A stretch of 64,000 nucleotides of DNA, from contig NZ_VITA01000007.1 in NCBI RefSeq assembly GCF_007827695.1, positions 1 to 64,000 on the forward strand, given 5' to 3'. Numbering within the stretch: the first letter of the stretch is position 1; each line of letters begins with the position of its first letter. Of the stretch, positions 48,535 through 57,983 are shown piece after piece. Origin of the DNA: Sinorhizobium medicae. GTDB taxonomy: Bacteria; Pseudomonadota; Alphaproteobacteria; Rhizobiales; Rhizobiaceae. Made by a program: the position numbers and the translations under genes. The notes under the pieces are model-generated. The model was given only the letters and a program-made list of their open reading frames with translations, searched no databases and had not been told where the DNA came from.

Positions 48535-48664
48535 ACTGTCCGCCCCTCACCCTCTTCCGCGCTTACGGGAGAGGGGACTTTCCCCGCCCTTCCGCTGGGG
48601 GAGGCATCGCCGCGACCTTCTCCCCGGTTGCGGGGAGAAGGTCGCGGCAGCGGGATGAGGGGAA
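48535..48664. repeat. Mosaic intergenic repeat (REP/RIME-like)
   Basis: The stretch contains a perfect 17-bp stem, CCGCGACCTTCTCCCCG (48610-48626) and its complement (48631-48647), with a GTTG loop. The flanks (CCCCTCACCCTCTTCC..., GGGATGAGGGG) form an outer inverted pair. The same text pattern recurs near 42690-42845 and 54450-54535. It separates the epimerase and dehydrogenase genes. Confidence 0.75.
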
Positions 48665-48697
48665 TTCCACGCGAAACATTCAAGGAGAGGAAGCAGA

Positions 48698-49882
48698 ATG
48701 GCAATCGAGGGAAGCAGTACGGAAACGCGTCAGAAGCGGATCCGACTCGGCATGGTGGGCGGCGGCTCCGGCGCCTTTATCGGCGCGGTACATCGGATCG
48801 CCGCCAGGCTCGACGATCACTACGAGCTTGTTGCCGGCGCGCTCTCGTCGACGCCGGAGAAGGCCGAGGCCTCGGGTCGCGAACTCGGGCTCGACCCGTC
48901 GCGCGTCTATTCGGATTACAAGGAGATGGCGATTCGCGAGGCGAAGCTCAAGAACGGCATAGAAGCGGTCGCGATCGTCACGCCGAACCATGTACATTAT
49001 GCGGCGGCAAAGGAGTTCCTGAAGCGCGGCATCCATGTCATCTGCGATAAGCCCCTGACCTCGACGCTCGCCGATGCGAAGAAGCTTAAGAAGGCGGCTG
49101 AGGAGAGCGAGGCGCTCTTCGTGCTCACGCATAATTATACCGGCTATCCGATGGTACGCCAGGCGCGCGAGATGATCGCCAATGGCGACATCGGAGCCGT
49201 CCGCCTCGTGCAGATGGAATATCCGCAGGACTGGCTGACCGAGAACATCGAGCAATCCGGTCAGAAGCAGGCCGCCTGGCGAACCGATCCGGCGCGTTCG
49301 GGCGCCGGCGGCTCGACCGGCGATATCGGCACGCATGCCTATAATCTCGGTTGCTTCGTTTCCGGGCTTGAACTCGAAGAGCTTTGCGCCGATCTCGACA
49401 GCTTCGTCGGCGGACGTCAGCTCGACGACAACGCCCATGTGCTGATGCGCTTCAAGGAAAAGGGCGGCGCGCGCGCCAAGGGGATGCTCTGGTGCAGCCA
49501 GGTGGCACCCGGCCACGAAAACGGCCTGATGGTACGTGTCTACGGCACGAAAGGCGGCCTTGAATGGACCCAGAAGGACCCGAACTACCTCTGGTACACG
49601 CCTTTCGGTGAGCCGAAGCGTCTGCTGACGCGCGCCGGCGCCGGGGCTTCGCCAGCGGCAGCACGCGTGTCGCGCATTCCTTCGGGCCATCCGGAAGGGT
49701 ATCTGGAAGGCTTCGCCAACATCTATACGGAAGCGGCGCGGGCGATCTATGCCAAGCGCAATGGCGGGAAAGCGGACCCGGCTGTCGTCTATCCGACGCT
49801 CGACGACGGTATGAAGGGTATGATTTTCGTCGATGCCTGCGTGCGCTCGTCTCAACGCAACGGCGCCTGGATCAAGATCTGA
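48698..49882 (+). CDS. Gfo/Idh/MocA-family oxidoreductase
   Basis: 394 aa. N-terminal NAD(P) Rossmann fold IRLGMVGGGSGAFIGAVH (about 13-30). The catalytic-lysine motif is CDKPLTSTLADAKKLKK near 112-128, and the C-terminal alpha/beta substrate domain follows (GAGGSTGDIGTHAYNLG, which contains the conserved Asp-His pair). It oxidises or reduces a sugar, inositol or amino-sugar; substrate not assignable. It lies 170 bp after the sugar epimerase across a mosaic repeat and shares its orientation, so the two may be functionally joined. Confidence 0.92.
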   Translation: MAIEGSSTETRQKRIRLGMVGGGSGAFIGAVHRIAARLDDHYELVAGALSSTPEKAEASGRELGLDPSRVYSDYKEMAIREAKLKNGIEAVAIVTPNHVHYAAAKEFLKRGIHVICDKPLTSTLADAKKLKKAAEESEALFVLTHNYTGYPMVRQAREMIANGDIGAVRLVQMEYPQDWLTENIEQSGQKQAAWRTDPARSGAGGSTGDIGTHAYNLGCFVSGLELEELCADLDSFVGGRQLDDNAHVLMRFKEKGGARAKGMLWCSQVAPGHENGLMVRVYGTKGGLEWTQKDPNYLWYTPFGEPKRLLTRAGAGASPAAARVSRIPSGHPEGYLEGFANIYTEAARAIYAKRNGGKADPAVVYPTLDDGMKGMIFVDACVRSSQRNGAWIKI

Positions 49883-49904
49883 ACAATTCCGCGATGCGGA
49901 AAAG

Positions 49905-50029
49905 CGGGGTGCTCAGAACAGGATGAGGGAAAGTGCGCGGTTTTCCGCCCGCATCCCGCTCTATCTTCCTGGAATTGATCACGTTCATGTTTTTGGATCG
50001 ACCCGACCTAAAAGCATGAACGTGATCGA
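49905..50029. repeat. Mosaic palindromic element between the dehydrogenase and GH1 genes
   Basis: Two inverted pairs lie side by side. The first is CAGGATGAGGGAAAGTGCGCGG against CCGCCCGCATCC (parts of 49919-49957). The second is TTGATCACGTTCATG (49975-49989) against CATGAACGTGATCGA (50015-50029), with 14 of 15 positions paired. A degenerate copy of the latter half is at 42597-42625. The remainder of the 304-bp gap (49883-50186) should hold the GH1 gene promoter; no other gene is seen. Confidence 0.7.
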
Positions 50030-50186
50030 GTGAGGGCGGGGATACCTCGCCCTTTTTTATTGACATTTGCCGCTGCGGGCTTAGGCCACGTCTACAGACG
50101 AGTGCGAGACCCGCAAAGGTCCGCTTCACTTGAATGGAACGCGGCCGTGCCTGGGTCCGGCTGCGCAAGACCATGAGGCCTGAACG

Positions 50187-51593
50187 ATGATCGAAGCCAA
50201 GAAACTGGCAGAGCGCTTTCCCGGCGATTTTGTCTTCGGCGTTGCCACCGCATCCTTCCAGATCGAGGGAGCGAGCAAGGCGGATGGGCGCAAAGCCTCC
50301 ATCTGGGATGCCTTCTCCAATATGCCGGGCCGTGTTTACGGACGCCATAATGGCGATGTCGCCTGCGACCATTACAACAGGCTGGAACAGGACCTCGACC
50401 TGATAAAGAGCCTTGGCGTCGGGGCCTATCGCTTCTCGATCGCCTGGCCGAGGATCGTTCCGGAGGGCACCGGCCCGATCAACGAGAAGGGGCTCGACTT
50501 CTACGATCGCCTCGTCGATGGGCTGAAGGCGCGCGGCATCAAGGCCTTCGCCACGCTCTATCACTGGGACCTGCCGCTGGCGCTGATGGGCGACGGCGGC
50601 TGGACGGCGCGCACGACGGCTTATGCCTATCAGCGCTACGCGAAAACGGTGGTTGCGCGTGTCGGCGACCGTCTCGACGCGGTGGCGACTTTCAACGAAC
50701 CCTGGTGTTCAGTCTGGCTAGGCCATCTTTACGGCGTGCATGCGCCGGGTGAACGCAACATGGATGCGGCACTTGCCGCGCTGCACGTCACCAATCTCGC
50801 CCATGGGTTAGGCGTGTCCGCGATCCGTTCGGTAAGGGCGGACCTGCCGGTGGGCATCGTCATCAATGCCCATTCAATCTATGCCGGCAGCGGCAGCGCC
50901 GCGGACAAGGCCGCGGCCGAACGCGCCTTCGATTTCCACAACGGCGTTTTTTTCGGCCCTGTCTTCAAAGGCGAATATCCGGAGGGTTTCCTCTCGGCGC
51001 TTGGCGACCGCATGCCAGCAATCGAGGACGGCGACATGGAGACGATCGCCCAGCCGCTCGACTGGTGGGGGCTCAACTACTATACGCCGATGCGCGTTTC
51101 GGCAGACTCCGCGAAGGATTCAGAATACCCGGCGACCGTCAATGCGAAGCCCATGAGCGACGTGAAGACGGATATCGGCTGGGAAGTCTACGCTCCGGCG
51201 CTTGGCGCGTTGGTGGAGACGCTCAATGCCCGCTATGCGCTTCCCGACTGCTACATCACCGAGAACGGCGCCTGCTACAATATGGACGACGAGAATGGCG
51301 TCGTCGACGATCAGCCTCGGCTCGACTATATCTCGGACCATCTCGCAGTTGCCGCCGATCTCATCTCCAGGGGGTATCCTATGAAGGGCTATTTCGCCTG
51401 GAGCCTGATGGACAATTTCGAGTGGGCGGAGGGCTACAGGATGCGCTTCGGCATCGTTCACGTTGATTATGAAACTCAGGTCCGCACGATCAAGAAAAGC
51501 GGCCGCTGGTACGAAGCCCTGGCGAAGCAGTTCCCCAGGACAACCGTAAACAGGGAAGATGCCGCGCCACGGCGTTCTGTACAGAAAGAGTAG
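50187..51593 (+). CDS. Family 1 glycoside hydrolase, beta-glucosidase
   Basis: 468 aa. Acid/base Glu in TFNEPWCSVW near residue 170 and nucleophile Glu in CYITENGACYN near 358 are both intact. The N-terminal GH1 signature FVFGVATASFQIEGASKADG (in part) and the C-terminal MKGYFAWSLMDNFEWAEGY are present. There is no signal peptide, so it acts in the cytosol on imported beta-glucosides such as cellobiose. No dedicated transporter gene is adjacent. It follows the sugar epimerase/dehydrogenase pair across a repeat and probably has its own promoter. Confidence 0.95.
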   Translation: MIEAKKLAERFPGDFVFGVATASFQIEGASKADGRKASIWDAFSNMPGRVYGRHNGDVACDHYNRLEQDLDLIKSLGVGAYRFSIAWPRIVPEGTGPINEKGLDFYDRLVDGLKARGIKAFATLYHWDLPLALMGDGGWTARTTAYAYQRYAKTVVARVGDRLDAVATFNEPWCSVWLGHLYGVHAPGERNMDAALAALHVTNLAHGLGVSAIRSVRADLPVGIVINAHSIYAGSGSAADKAAAERAFDFHNGVFFGPVFKGEYPEGFLSALGDRMPAIEDGDMETIAQPLDWWGLNYYTPMRVSADSAKDSEYPATVNAKPMSDVKTDIGWEVYAPALGALVETLNARYALPDCYITENGACYNMDDENGVVDDQPRLDYISDHLAVAADLISRGYPMKGYFAWSLMDNFEWAEGYRMRFGIVHVDYETQVRTIKKSGRWYEALAKQFPRTTVNREDAAPRRSVQKE

Positions 51594-51889
51594 ACTTTTG
51601 CGTCGCGTCTGGGGGCTTCGAAAAAACGTACCTGTAAATCGACGCGCTCGCGCGGCATAAGAACCAAATGCTCTTCGGCATGGCAGTCATGCCGGAGAGG
51701 CGTTGAACTGACCGGTTGGCCGATGACAGAGAGTTGCTCCCCATTTCGAATGCGTTGTCGAGTGCCCGTCTGACGCGGCGACGTTTTCTCCGTGCCGGCC
51801 CTATCTGATCACGGGCCGGAGTTTCGAATATCTGAGAGCATCATGTATCCTCCTATCGTTTTGATCCCTCCTGCGGGGACAACCGGACA
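51594..51889. other. 296-bp leader region before metN
   Basis: No gene. Two clear hairpins are present: CGGCATG-GCAGT-CATGCCG (51676-51694) and CCGGCCC...GGGCCGG (51795-51819). I looked for SAM-I or SAM-II riboswitch landmarks because metNIQ is often SAM-regulated in alphaproteobacteria and could not match either consensus by eye. The metN ribosome site is weak (GCGGGGAC about 10 nt before ATG). Confidence 0.5.
51795..51819 (+). terminator. Hairpin in the metN leader
   Basis: CCGGCCC pairs with GGGCCGG across an 11-nt loop and is followed by AGTTTCG. It could be an attenuator-like or terminator stem about 70 bp before metN. Confidence 0.35.
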
Positions 51890-52969
51890 ATGACCCTTCC
51901 TCGCTCCGAGATATCGGCAGGCGATGCCTCTGTCGTCTTCGATGCTGTATCCAAGCGTTTTGCCGCCTCCGGCGGAAACGCGGCCTTCACTGCGCTCAAC
52001 AATGTCAGCCTGACGGTGGCTCGTGGTTCGATCACAGGCATCATAGGTCGTTCCGGCGCCGGCAAATCGACCCTGATCCGGCTCGTCAACGGCCTCGAAA
52101 AGCCTTCGGGCGGCAAGGTGTTCGTTGACGGCGTCGATGTGGGCGAGCTGGACGAAGCGGGCCTGCGCGATCTCCGCCGCTCCGTGGGCATGATATTCCA
52201 GCATTTCAACCTGCTTTCCTCGCGTACCGTCTTCGGCAATGTCGCGCTGCCGCTCGAGATCGCCGGCATGGATCGGCGTGCGATCGAGCGGCGCGTGCGG
52301 CCGCTTCTCGACCTCGTCGGTCTTGCCGACAAGCACGGGCGCTATCCGGCGGAGCTTTCCGGCGGCCAGAAACAGCGCATCGGCATCGCCCGGGCGCTTG
52401 CGACCGAACCCAAGCTGTTGCTCTCGGACGAGGCGACCTCGGCGCTGGACCCGGAAACCACGCAGTCGATCCTGGAGCTTCTGAGGCGGATCAATGCGGA
52501 GCTGGGCCTTACCGTGCTGCTCATCACCCATGAGATGGAAGTCGTGAAAGCGGTTACTTCCGACGTGGCGGTGATCGACAAGGGTGAAATCGTGGAGCGC
52601 GGGCACACCTTTGATGTCTTCACCCATTCGAAGCACGAGACGACGCGGGCACTGCTTTCGGGCCTGGCGGGCTCGAAGCTGCCGGAAGCCGTGGGCCGAG
52701 GACTGAAGCCGGCTGCGGCCATTGGCGATCGCGCCGTGGTGCGCCTCACCTTTTTCGGGGCCGCCGCCGAGCGCCCGCTGATCTCGCAGCTCATCCAGTC
52801 GGTCGGTGCCGAGGTCAACATCATCGCCGGCACGATCGACGAGATCGGCGGCAAGCCCTACGGTTCGCTCGTCGTCGCCTATGGCGCCGACGCCGAAACC
52901 TCCGGCAAGGCGGAGAGGTTTTTCAGCGAGAATGGGCTGGTCACGGAGGTGCTCGGCTATGTCGCCTGA
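51890..52969 (+). CDS. metN: D/L-methionine ABC transporter ATPase
   Basis: 359 aa. Walker [13 protein letters not shown] near 48-59, signature [15 protein letters not shown] near 155-169 and Walker [14 protein letters not shown] follow the ABC pattern. The C-terminal 100 residues form the NIL (ACT-like) domain that binds methionine and inhibits transport ([21 protein letters not shown], in part). It drives methionine uptake with MetI and MetQ. metI overlaps its last 11 bp. Confidence 0.95.
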   Translation: MTLPRSEISAGDASVVFDAVSKRFAASGGNAAFTALNNVSLTVARGSITGIIGRSGAGKSTLIRLVNGLEKPSGGKVFVDGVDVGELDEAGLRDLRRSVGMIFQHFNLLSSRTVFGNVALPLEIAGMDRRAIERRVRPLLDLVGLADKHGRYPAELSGGQKQRIGIARALATEPKLLLSDEATSALDPETTQSILELLRRINAELGLTVLLITHEMEVVKAVTSDVAVIDKGEIVERGHTFDVFTHSKHETTRALLSGLAGSKLPEAVGRGLKPAAAIGDRAVVRLTFFGAAAERPLISQLIQSVGAEVNIIAGTIDEIGGKPYGSLVVAYGADAETSGKAERFFSENGLVTEVLGYVA

Positions 52970-53624
52970 TCTTCTTCTGCTCATCGCGAAGGCGACGCTG
53001 GACACGCTGCGCATGGTGGCGATCGCCGGCCTCGTCGGCTCGCTGATCGGTCTGCCCATCGGCATTTTCCTCGCGACCAGCGGCAGGGGCGAACTCTTTC
53101 CCGCACCCAATCTCAACCGGGCCGTGGGGCTGGTGGTGAACGCGACGCGCTCGACGCCCTTCATCATTCTTGTCGTTGCGATCATTCCGTTGACGCGCCT
53201 CATTACCGGTACGTCCATCGGCACCAAGGCGGCGATCGTGCCCCTGACGATCGCGACCATTCCGTTTTTTGCCCGCCTTGTCGAGGCGGCGATCCGCGAC
53301 ATCGACAAGGGGCTCATCGAGGCCGCGCGCGCAATGGGCGCGACCCCGATGCAGATCGTCTTCAAGGTCCTGCTTGCAGAAGCGCGGCCGGCGCTGACGC
53401 TGGCGCTCACCATGACGATCGTCAGTCTCATCGGCTATTCGGCGATGGTTGGTGCCGTCGGCGGCGGCGGTCTCGGCGATCTCGGTATCCGTTACGGATA
53501 CCAGCGCTTCATGCCGGATGTGATGCTCGTCGTCGTCGTCGTGCTGATCGTGCTCGTACAGCTCGTACAGAGCGCCGGCGACCGCCTGGCGCGCCGCTTC
53601 GACAAGCGCAACCGCAAAACCTGA
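52959..53624 (+). CDS. metI: Methionine ABC transporter permease
   Basis: 221 aa from ATG 52959 ([17 protein letters not shown]), overlapping metN by 11 bp. The open frame beginning at 52806 is inside metN. Five membrane segments with the coupling motif [22 protein letters not shown] and [26 protein letters not shown] (in part) identify MetI. It is the channel subunit in the inner membrane. Confidence 0.95.
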   Translation: MSPDLLLLIAKATLDTLRMVAIAGLVGSLIGLPIGIFLATSGRGELFPAPNLNRAVGLVVNATRSTPFIILVVAIIPLTRLITGTSIGTKAAIVPLTIATIPFFARLVEAAIRDIDKGLIEAARAMGATPMQIVFKVLLAEARPALTLALTMTIVSLIGYSAMVGAVGGGGLGDLGIRYGYQRFMPDVMLVVVVVLIVLVQLVQSAGDRLARRFDKRNRKT

Positions 53625-53662
53625 TCTTCCCCAGAAACCAGCAGCACCAAGGAGAGACCTTC

Positions 53663-54439
53663 ATGAAAAAGCTCATTCTCGCGGCGGCTCTTGCCGCGCT
53701 CACCGCCGGCACGGCACTCGCAGAGACGATCAAGGTCGGCGTAACCCCGGGCGAGCACGCCGAGATCATGGAGAAGGTGAAGGAAGTCGCCGCTCCGAAG
53801 GGCCTCGACATCGAGATACTCGAATTCTCCGACTACGTCGTTCCGAACCAGGCGCTGGCCGACGGCGACCTCAATGCCAATTCTTTCCAGCATCAGCCCT
53901 ATCTCGACAACCAGATCGCCGACCGGGGCTTCGACATCGTCAGCGTTGGCCTGACCATCACCACGCCCATGGGTGTCTATTCGAATAAGGTGAAGAGCCT
54001 CGATGAACTGGAGGACGGCGCAACGGTCGCTATTCCCAACGATCCGACCAATGGCGGTCGCGCTCTCCTTGTTCTCGCGTCGAAGGGCCTGATCAAGGTC
54101 AATGCGGATGTCGGGCTGAAGGTCACGCCGGCCGACGTGACGGAAAATCCTAAGAACATCCAGTTTGCCGAGCTCGATGCGGCTCAACTGCCACGCTCGC
54201 TGGCCGATGTCGACGCAGCCGTGATCAACACCAACTACGCACTCGAGGCTGACCTTCACCCCAAGGAGGACGCGATTGCCATCGAGAGCGACAAGTCTCC
54301 CTACGCCAACGTCATCGCTGTGCGTGCAGCGGACAAGGACGCGCCCTGGGTGAAGACGCTGGTCGAAGCCTACCATGACGAGAAGATCAAGACCTTCATC
54401 GTCGAGCACTTCAAGGGCGCGCTCATACCGAGCTGGTGA
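53663..54439 (+). CDS. metQ: Methionine-binding protein of the MetNIQ transporter
   Basis: 258 aa. A Sec signal (LILAAALAALTAGTALA) precedes a mature protein beginning ETIKVGVTPGEHAEIM, the NlpA/MetQ opening. FSDYVVPNQALADGDLNANSFQHQPYL (in part) and IPNDPTNGGRALLVLA are diagnostic. There is no lipobox cysteine after the signal, so it is a soluble periplasmic protein rather than a lipoprotein as in E. coli. It starts 38 bp after metI in the same operon. Confidence 0.95.
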   Translation: MKKLILAAALAALTAGTALAETIKVGVTPGEHAEIMEKVKEVAAPKGLDIEILEFSDYVVPNQALADGDLNANSFQHQPYLDNQIADRGFDIVSVGLTITTPMGVYSNKVKSLDELEDGATVAIPNDPTNGGRALLVLASKGLIKVNADVGLKVTPADVTENPKNIQFAELDAAQLPRSLADVDAAVINTNYALEADLHPKEDAIAIESDKSPYANVIAVRAADKDAPWVKTLVEAYHDEKIKTFIVEHFKGALIPSW

Positions 54440-54477
54440 AGATCGCGCAGGCGGGGAGAGGGGCAGAGCGGGTGAAG

Positions 54478-54508
54478 CTTTTCCCTTCGCCCCGCCTGCG
54501 GGGAAAAG
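54478..54508. repeat. Inverted repeat of the mosaic family after metQ
   Basis: CTTTTCCC (54478-54485) pairs with GGGAAAAG (54501-54508). The surrounding GGGGAGAGGGGCAGAGCG and CCCGGCAGGCGGATCAGGGACATCC pieces resemble the elements at 42690 and 48535. It may serve as a terminator for metNIQ. Confidence 0.55.
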
Positions 54509-54554
54509 GTCCCGGCAGGCGGATCAGGGACATCCACCGGGTGAGTCCGTCAGA

Positions 54555-55502
54555 CTAGCTTCCGAGATGCCGCGCCCCGCGCTTCTTCGCAAGCACGATC
54601 TGCCTCTGTCGCTGACGATAACGCTCCCGATCCTCTTCGGTGCGGGTGTCGTGGCAGTTGACACAGGAGACGCCTTCCTCGTGAAGGGGCGAGCGGAGAT
54701 CCTCGGTCGTCAGCGGCTGGCGGCAGGCATGGCAGAGCGTGTGCTCGCCCTCCTGCAGCCCGTGGGTGACGGACACGCGTTCATCGAAGACGAAGCAAGC
54801 ACCTTCCCACAGGCTCTCTTCCGGCGGTATTTCCTCCAGATATTTGAGGATGCCGCCCTTGAGGTGATAGACCTCCTCGAAGCCTTGTTCCTTCATGAAG
54901 GCGGTGGCCTTCTCGCATCGGATGCCGCCGGTGCAGTACATGGCGATCTTGGGCTTGTTGTGCAGGCCGCTATTGTTGCGCACCCATTCGGGAAATTCGC
55001 GGAAGGTCTTTGTCTTCGGGTCGACGGCGCCCTGGAACACGCCAATGGCCGTTTCGTAGTCGTTGCGCGTGTCGATGACCAGCGTTTCCGGATCGGAGAT
55101 CAGCGCGTTCCAGTCCTTCGGCTCCACATAGGTGCCGACCACCTTTTTGGGGTCGATGTTCTCGACGCCCATGGTGACGATCTCCTTCTTCAGGCGCACC
55201 TTCATGCGCAGGAACGGCATGGCCGAGGCCCGGCTCTCCTTGTGCACGAGATCGGCAAATTCAGGCTGCGCGCGAAGAAATGCAAGGACCGTCGCAATAC
55301 CTTCTTCGCTGCCGGCGATTGTCCCGTTGATACCCTCATGCGCAAGAAGCAGCGTTCCCTTCACCCCATTGGCGTCGCAGATCGCCTGTAGCGGCTCGCG
55401 GAAATCGGCGAAGCGCGGGAAGGATATGAAATGGTAGAGCGCGGCCACCAGAAACTGGCCCGGCGTCTCCGGACGGCGCGATGTCGTGAGCATGTCGGTC
55501 AT
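54555..55502 (-). CDS. trhO: tRNA uridine(34) hydroxylase, rhodanese family
   Basis: 315 aa. The catalytic Cys-loop is [16 protein letters not shown] near residues 188-203, and the N-terminal acylphosphatase-like region is followed by [15 protein letters not shown] of the rhodanese fold. A C-terminal CHACRQPL...CVNCHD tetracysteine segment could bind zinc. In Escherichia coli TrhO (YceA) hydroxylates U34 of tRNA using oxygen. It stands alone here, oriented toward metQ, with 115 bp of repeat-rich DNA between. Confidence 0.9.
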   Translation of the reverse strand: MTDMLTTSRRPETPGQFLVAALYHFISFPRFADFREPLQAICDANGVKGTLLLAHEGINGTIAGSEEGIATVLAFLRAQPEFADLVHKESRASAMPFLRMKVRLKKEIVTMGVENIDPKKVVGTYVEPKDWNALISDPETLVIDTRNDYETAIGVFQGAVDPKTKTFREFPEWVRNNSGLHNKPKIAMYCTGGIRCEKATAFMKEQGFEEVYHLKGGILKYLEEIPPEESLWEGACFVFDERVSVTHGLQEGEHTLCHACRQPLTTEDLRSPLHEEGVSCVNCHDTRTEEDRERYRQRQRQIVLAKKRGARHLGS

Positions 55503-55583
55503 GCGGCACGCAAATACAGCTTTCGGGCGCCAAGTGCAATTGCGGCGATTCGCGGGTCAAGTCCGTCGGTCGCCGCGACCGTT

Positions 55584-56486
55584 CTATCGCCCTGCTTCCA
55601 GCCAGAGCAGTTCGAGAGTTCCGCTCTCCTTCCGCGGCCGGTCGAAAAAGACCTTCTCTGCGCGTTGCAGGGCCTCACGCCTAAGTTCGTCCTGCCGTGC
55701 GGCGACGCTGGAAAAAAGGTGTTCCTTACTGTTGCCTGCGAGGTCCGGCCGCTCGTTGACGAGGGCGACCAACGTGGCGATGTCATTCAGATGGCCGAGC
55801 ACATCGGCCAACTCGCCGGCCTCCGCTCTCTTCGCCTGCATTGCCGACGGCCATGCTTCGCGCAGCAGAGCAAGGTGCATGCGGTAGTCCTGTGTGCTCT
55901 TGCGCAAGTCGTGGAACAGGATCGTATCGGAGCTTGCCGCACAGGCCGTTCTGGCGCGCCCGGCGCGGCGCAATGTCCGCCGCCAGCCCTTGGCAAGGCG
56001 GCGGGCGGACTTCCGCCTGCCATCTTGAAAGGAGACATGAGCGAGTGCGGAAAGCGCCTTTCGGCAATCGACGATGGTTGCCTCGATCTTTCGGTCGAGA
56101 TCGCCTTCGCTTTCTGCAATCCGGTCGCGCCGGCTCGCCAGGATCGAGCAAATCTTGTCCAAAGCGAGCTGCTGCTCTTCGCTGGCCGCGTGCTCTCGCA
56201 GATAAACGGCATTTTCGACGAGCGCTGCCGCATCCCGGAATGTCGAGAGTTTGCGGGCCATGTCGCGGATGCGGGCGTTTTCCTGGCCCTGGAAGAGTGG
56301 CGCATCGTGGGCTACGAGCCGATAGAGCGAGCGCAGCCGCTTGAAACTCTTGCGCGCGTCGTGGATCGCCTCGTGGAGGCCATGGGGCTGATCCTCCAGC
56401 ATTGCTATCGCGCGCTCTATCTGTTCGCCTCCCACAGCGCGGAAGTCCGCAGTAAAAGGGCGGCCCGGATTGAAGGCGAAGGTCAT
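55584..56486 (-). CDS. CHAD domain protein
   Basis: 300 aa. Almost entirely helical with scattered conserved His and Arg/Lys: EQIERAIAMLEDQPHGLHEAIHDARKSFKRLRSLYRL (in part) near 25-60 is the CHAD opening, and RKSTQDYRMHLALLREAWPS repeats the pattern. CHAD domains bind polyphosphate; many are linked to CYTH triphosphatases. Here the CHAD protein is translated from an ATG that overlaps the CYTH stop (ATGA), so the two are stoichiometric partners rather than a fusion. Confidence 0.88.
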   Translation of the reverse strand: MTFAFNPGRPFTADFRAVGGEQIERAIAMLEDQPHGLHEAIHDARKSFKRLRSLYRLVAHDAPLFQGQENARIRDMARKLSTFRDAAALVENAVYLREHAASEEQQLALDKICSILASRRDRIAESEGDLDRKIEATIVDCRKALSALAHVSFQDGRRKSARRLAKGWRRTLRRAGRARTACAASSDTILFHDLRKSTQDYRMHLALLREAWPSAMQAKRAEAGELADVLGHLNDIATLVALVNERPDLAGNSKEHLFSSVAARQDELRREALQRAEKVFFDRPRKESGTLELLWLEAGR

Positions 56487-56956
56487 GCCTGCGCTTCCAG
56501 GAGCCCCTCGGTGGCAAGCGCTTGATTGGAGTAGCGGCGATCGCCGGTGATCTCACGCCCAAGCCAGGCCGGCAGGGTGGGGAGGTCCGTCTCCCGTTTC
56601 ATTTCGACCTCGGCGACGGTCAGCCCTTCAAGCGCGCCTTCATAGACATCGACCTCCCAGGTGAAGCCCTTGTGCGGTATGCGGAAGCGGCGCTTCTCGA
56701 TGACGATGCCGATCGCCTGCGTCAATAACTCGCGGGCGTCTTCGAGGGGCAAATCGTATTCGTACTCGTTGCGGACGAGCGCCGATTTGCTGATCTTGAC
56801 GGTCAGCCGTGCCCGCTTGTTCCCGTGAATGCGCACGCGCACCGAGCGGTCTTCCATCGTCACGACATAGGCCTGGCGCAGCCTGACGCCCTTGTCCGCG
56901 TGCTGCCGCCAGCCATCGCTGGCGACCAGAAACTTGCGCTCAATCTCCTTTGCCAT
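56483..56956 (-). CDS. CYTH-domain inorganic triphosphatase
   Basis: 157 aa. The CYTH signature ExExK is AKEIERKFLV at residues 2-11. The basic tunnel residues RVRIHGNKRARLTVK and YEYDLPLED follow, and a late acidic run VAEVEMKRETDLP supplies metal ligands. Short CYTH proteins of this kind hydrolyse triphosphate to pyrophosphate and phosphate. The gene is first in a two-gene leftward operon with the CHAD partner. It diverges from eda across 226 bp. Confidence 0.92.
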   Translation of the reverse strand: MAKEIERKFLVASDGWRQHADKGVRLRQAYVVTMEDRSVRVRIHGNKRARLTVKISKSALVRNEYEYDLPLEDARELLTQAIGIVIEKRRFRIPHKGFTWEVDVYEGALEGLTVAEVEMKRETDLPTLPAWLGREITGDRRYSNQALATEGLLEAQA

Positions 56957-57182
56957 GGTTCTCCTGCCATTTCGAGAAGTCGGCCGCCACAGACTAGCGC
57001 TTAATCGAGATCGCTCAAGTCATCTCCCGCGGATCACGATGATTTTAAGTCGGGATCGATGCATCCCGCTCTCGTCCGAGTTCATCGGGGCACAAGCGCC
57101 ATCATAGCTTTCAGGCTCGACAAGGGCGGATCGGCACGGTATGCGAGGTGCATTATTCAATCGTTTTAAAAGGACGATCGGC

Positions 57183-57821
57183 ATGAGCGCGAAAACGGAC
57201 AAGCTTCTATCCATCCTCAAGCTGCAGCCGGTGGTTCCGGTGCTGGTGATCGATGACGCGGCGTCGGCGGTTCCGCTCGCGCGAGCCCTGGTCGCCGGCG
57301 GCCTCAAGGCGATCGAGATCACCTTGCGCACACCGGCCGCGCTGGAAGCGATCCGCGCGGTTGCAGGAGAGGTGGAGGGCGCCGTGGCCGGAGCCGGGAC
57401 CATCCTCAACGCGGCCCAGTTCGAAGAGGCTGTCACGGCCGGATCGCAGTTCATCGTAAGCCCCGGAACGACCCAGGAACTGATCGATGTCGCCAACGAC
57501 CACGAGGTGCCGCTGCTTCCGGGCGCGGCCACGGCGAGCGAGGTCATGGGCCTGCGTGAGGAAGGCTACGGCGTAATGAAGTTCTTCCCCGCCGAGCAGG
57601 CCGGCGGTGCCGCCTATCTGAAGTCGCTCTCATCGCCGCTTGCCGGCACCTTGTTCTGCCCAACCGGCGGCATTTCGCTTGCCAATGCACGCGACTATCT
57701 GACGCTTCCGAACGTGGTGTGCGTCGGCGGCTCCTGGGTTGCGCCAAAGGATCTGGTCGCCCGAGGGGACTGGGTCGGTATCACGAAGCTGGCGGCCGAG
57801 GCCTTCGCGCTCAAGGGCTGA
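57183..57821 (+). CDS. eda: 2-Keto-3-deoxy-6-phosphogluconate aldolase
   Basis: 212 aa from ATG 57183 (MSAKTDKLLSILKLQP), preceded by AAAAGGAC; the frame from 57141 is upstream sequence. Glu in IEITLRT near 43 is the general base and the Schiff-base Lys is in YGVMKFFPAEQAGG near 132; GTLFCPTGGIS closes the active site. It splits KDPG to pyruvate and glyceraldehyde 3-phosphate in the Entner-Doudoroff pathway, the main route for glucose in rhizobia. No edd gene is adjacent. Confidence 0.95.
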   Translation: MSAKTDKLLSILKLQPVVPVLVIDDAASAVPLARALVAGGLKAIEITLRTPAALEAIRAVAGEVEGAVAGAGTILNAAQFEEAVTAGSQFIVSPGTTQELIDVANDHEVPLLPGAATASEVMGLREEGYGVMKFFPAEQAGGAAYLKSLSSPLAGTLFCPTGGISLANARDYLTLPNVVCVGGSWVAPKDLVARGDWVGITKLAAEAFALKG

Positions 57822-57983
57822 GGCCGGCCGGCACGCGATCGAGGACGGCTGTTGTCCGGCCGTTTCATTTTCCAAGCCGGTTTGTATTTCCGCGGTGCCG
57901 TTCCTATGTCTCAATCGGCCGACGAGGGAGCGGGGTGGGGCGTTCATGCCTGCCATCGCACGGATCGAAAAGGAGCAAGCCCG

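Noticed and set aside
51594..51889. SAM-I or SAM-II riboswitch before metN
   Set aside because: Neither consensus core could be matched by eye; only generic hairpins are present.
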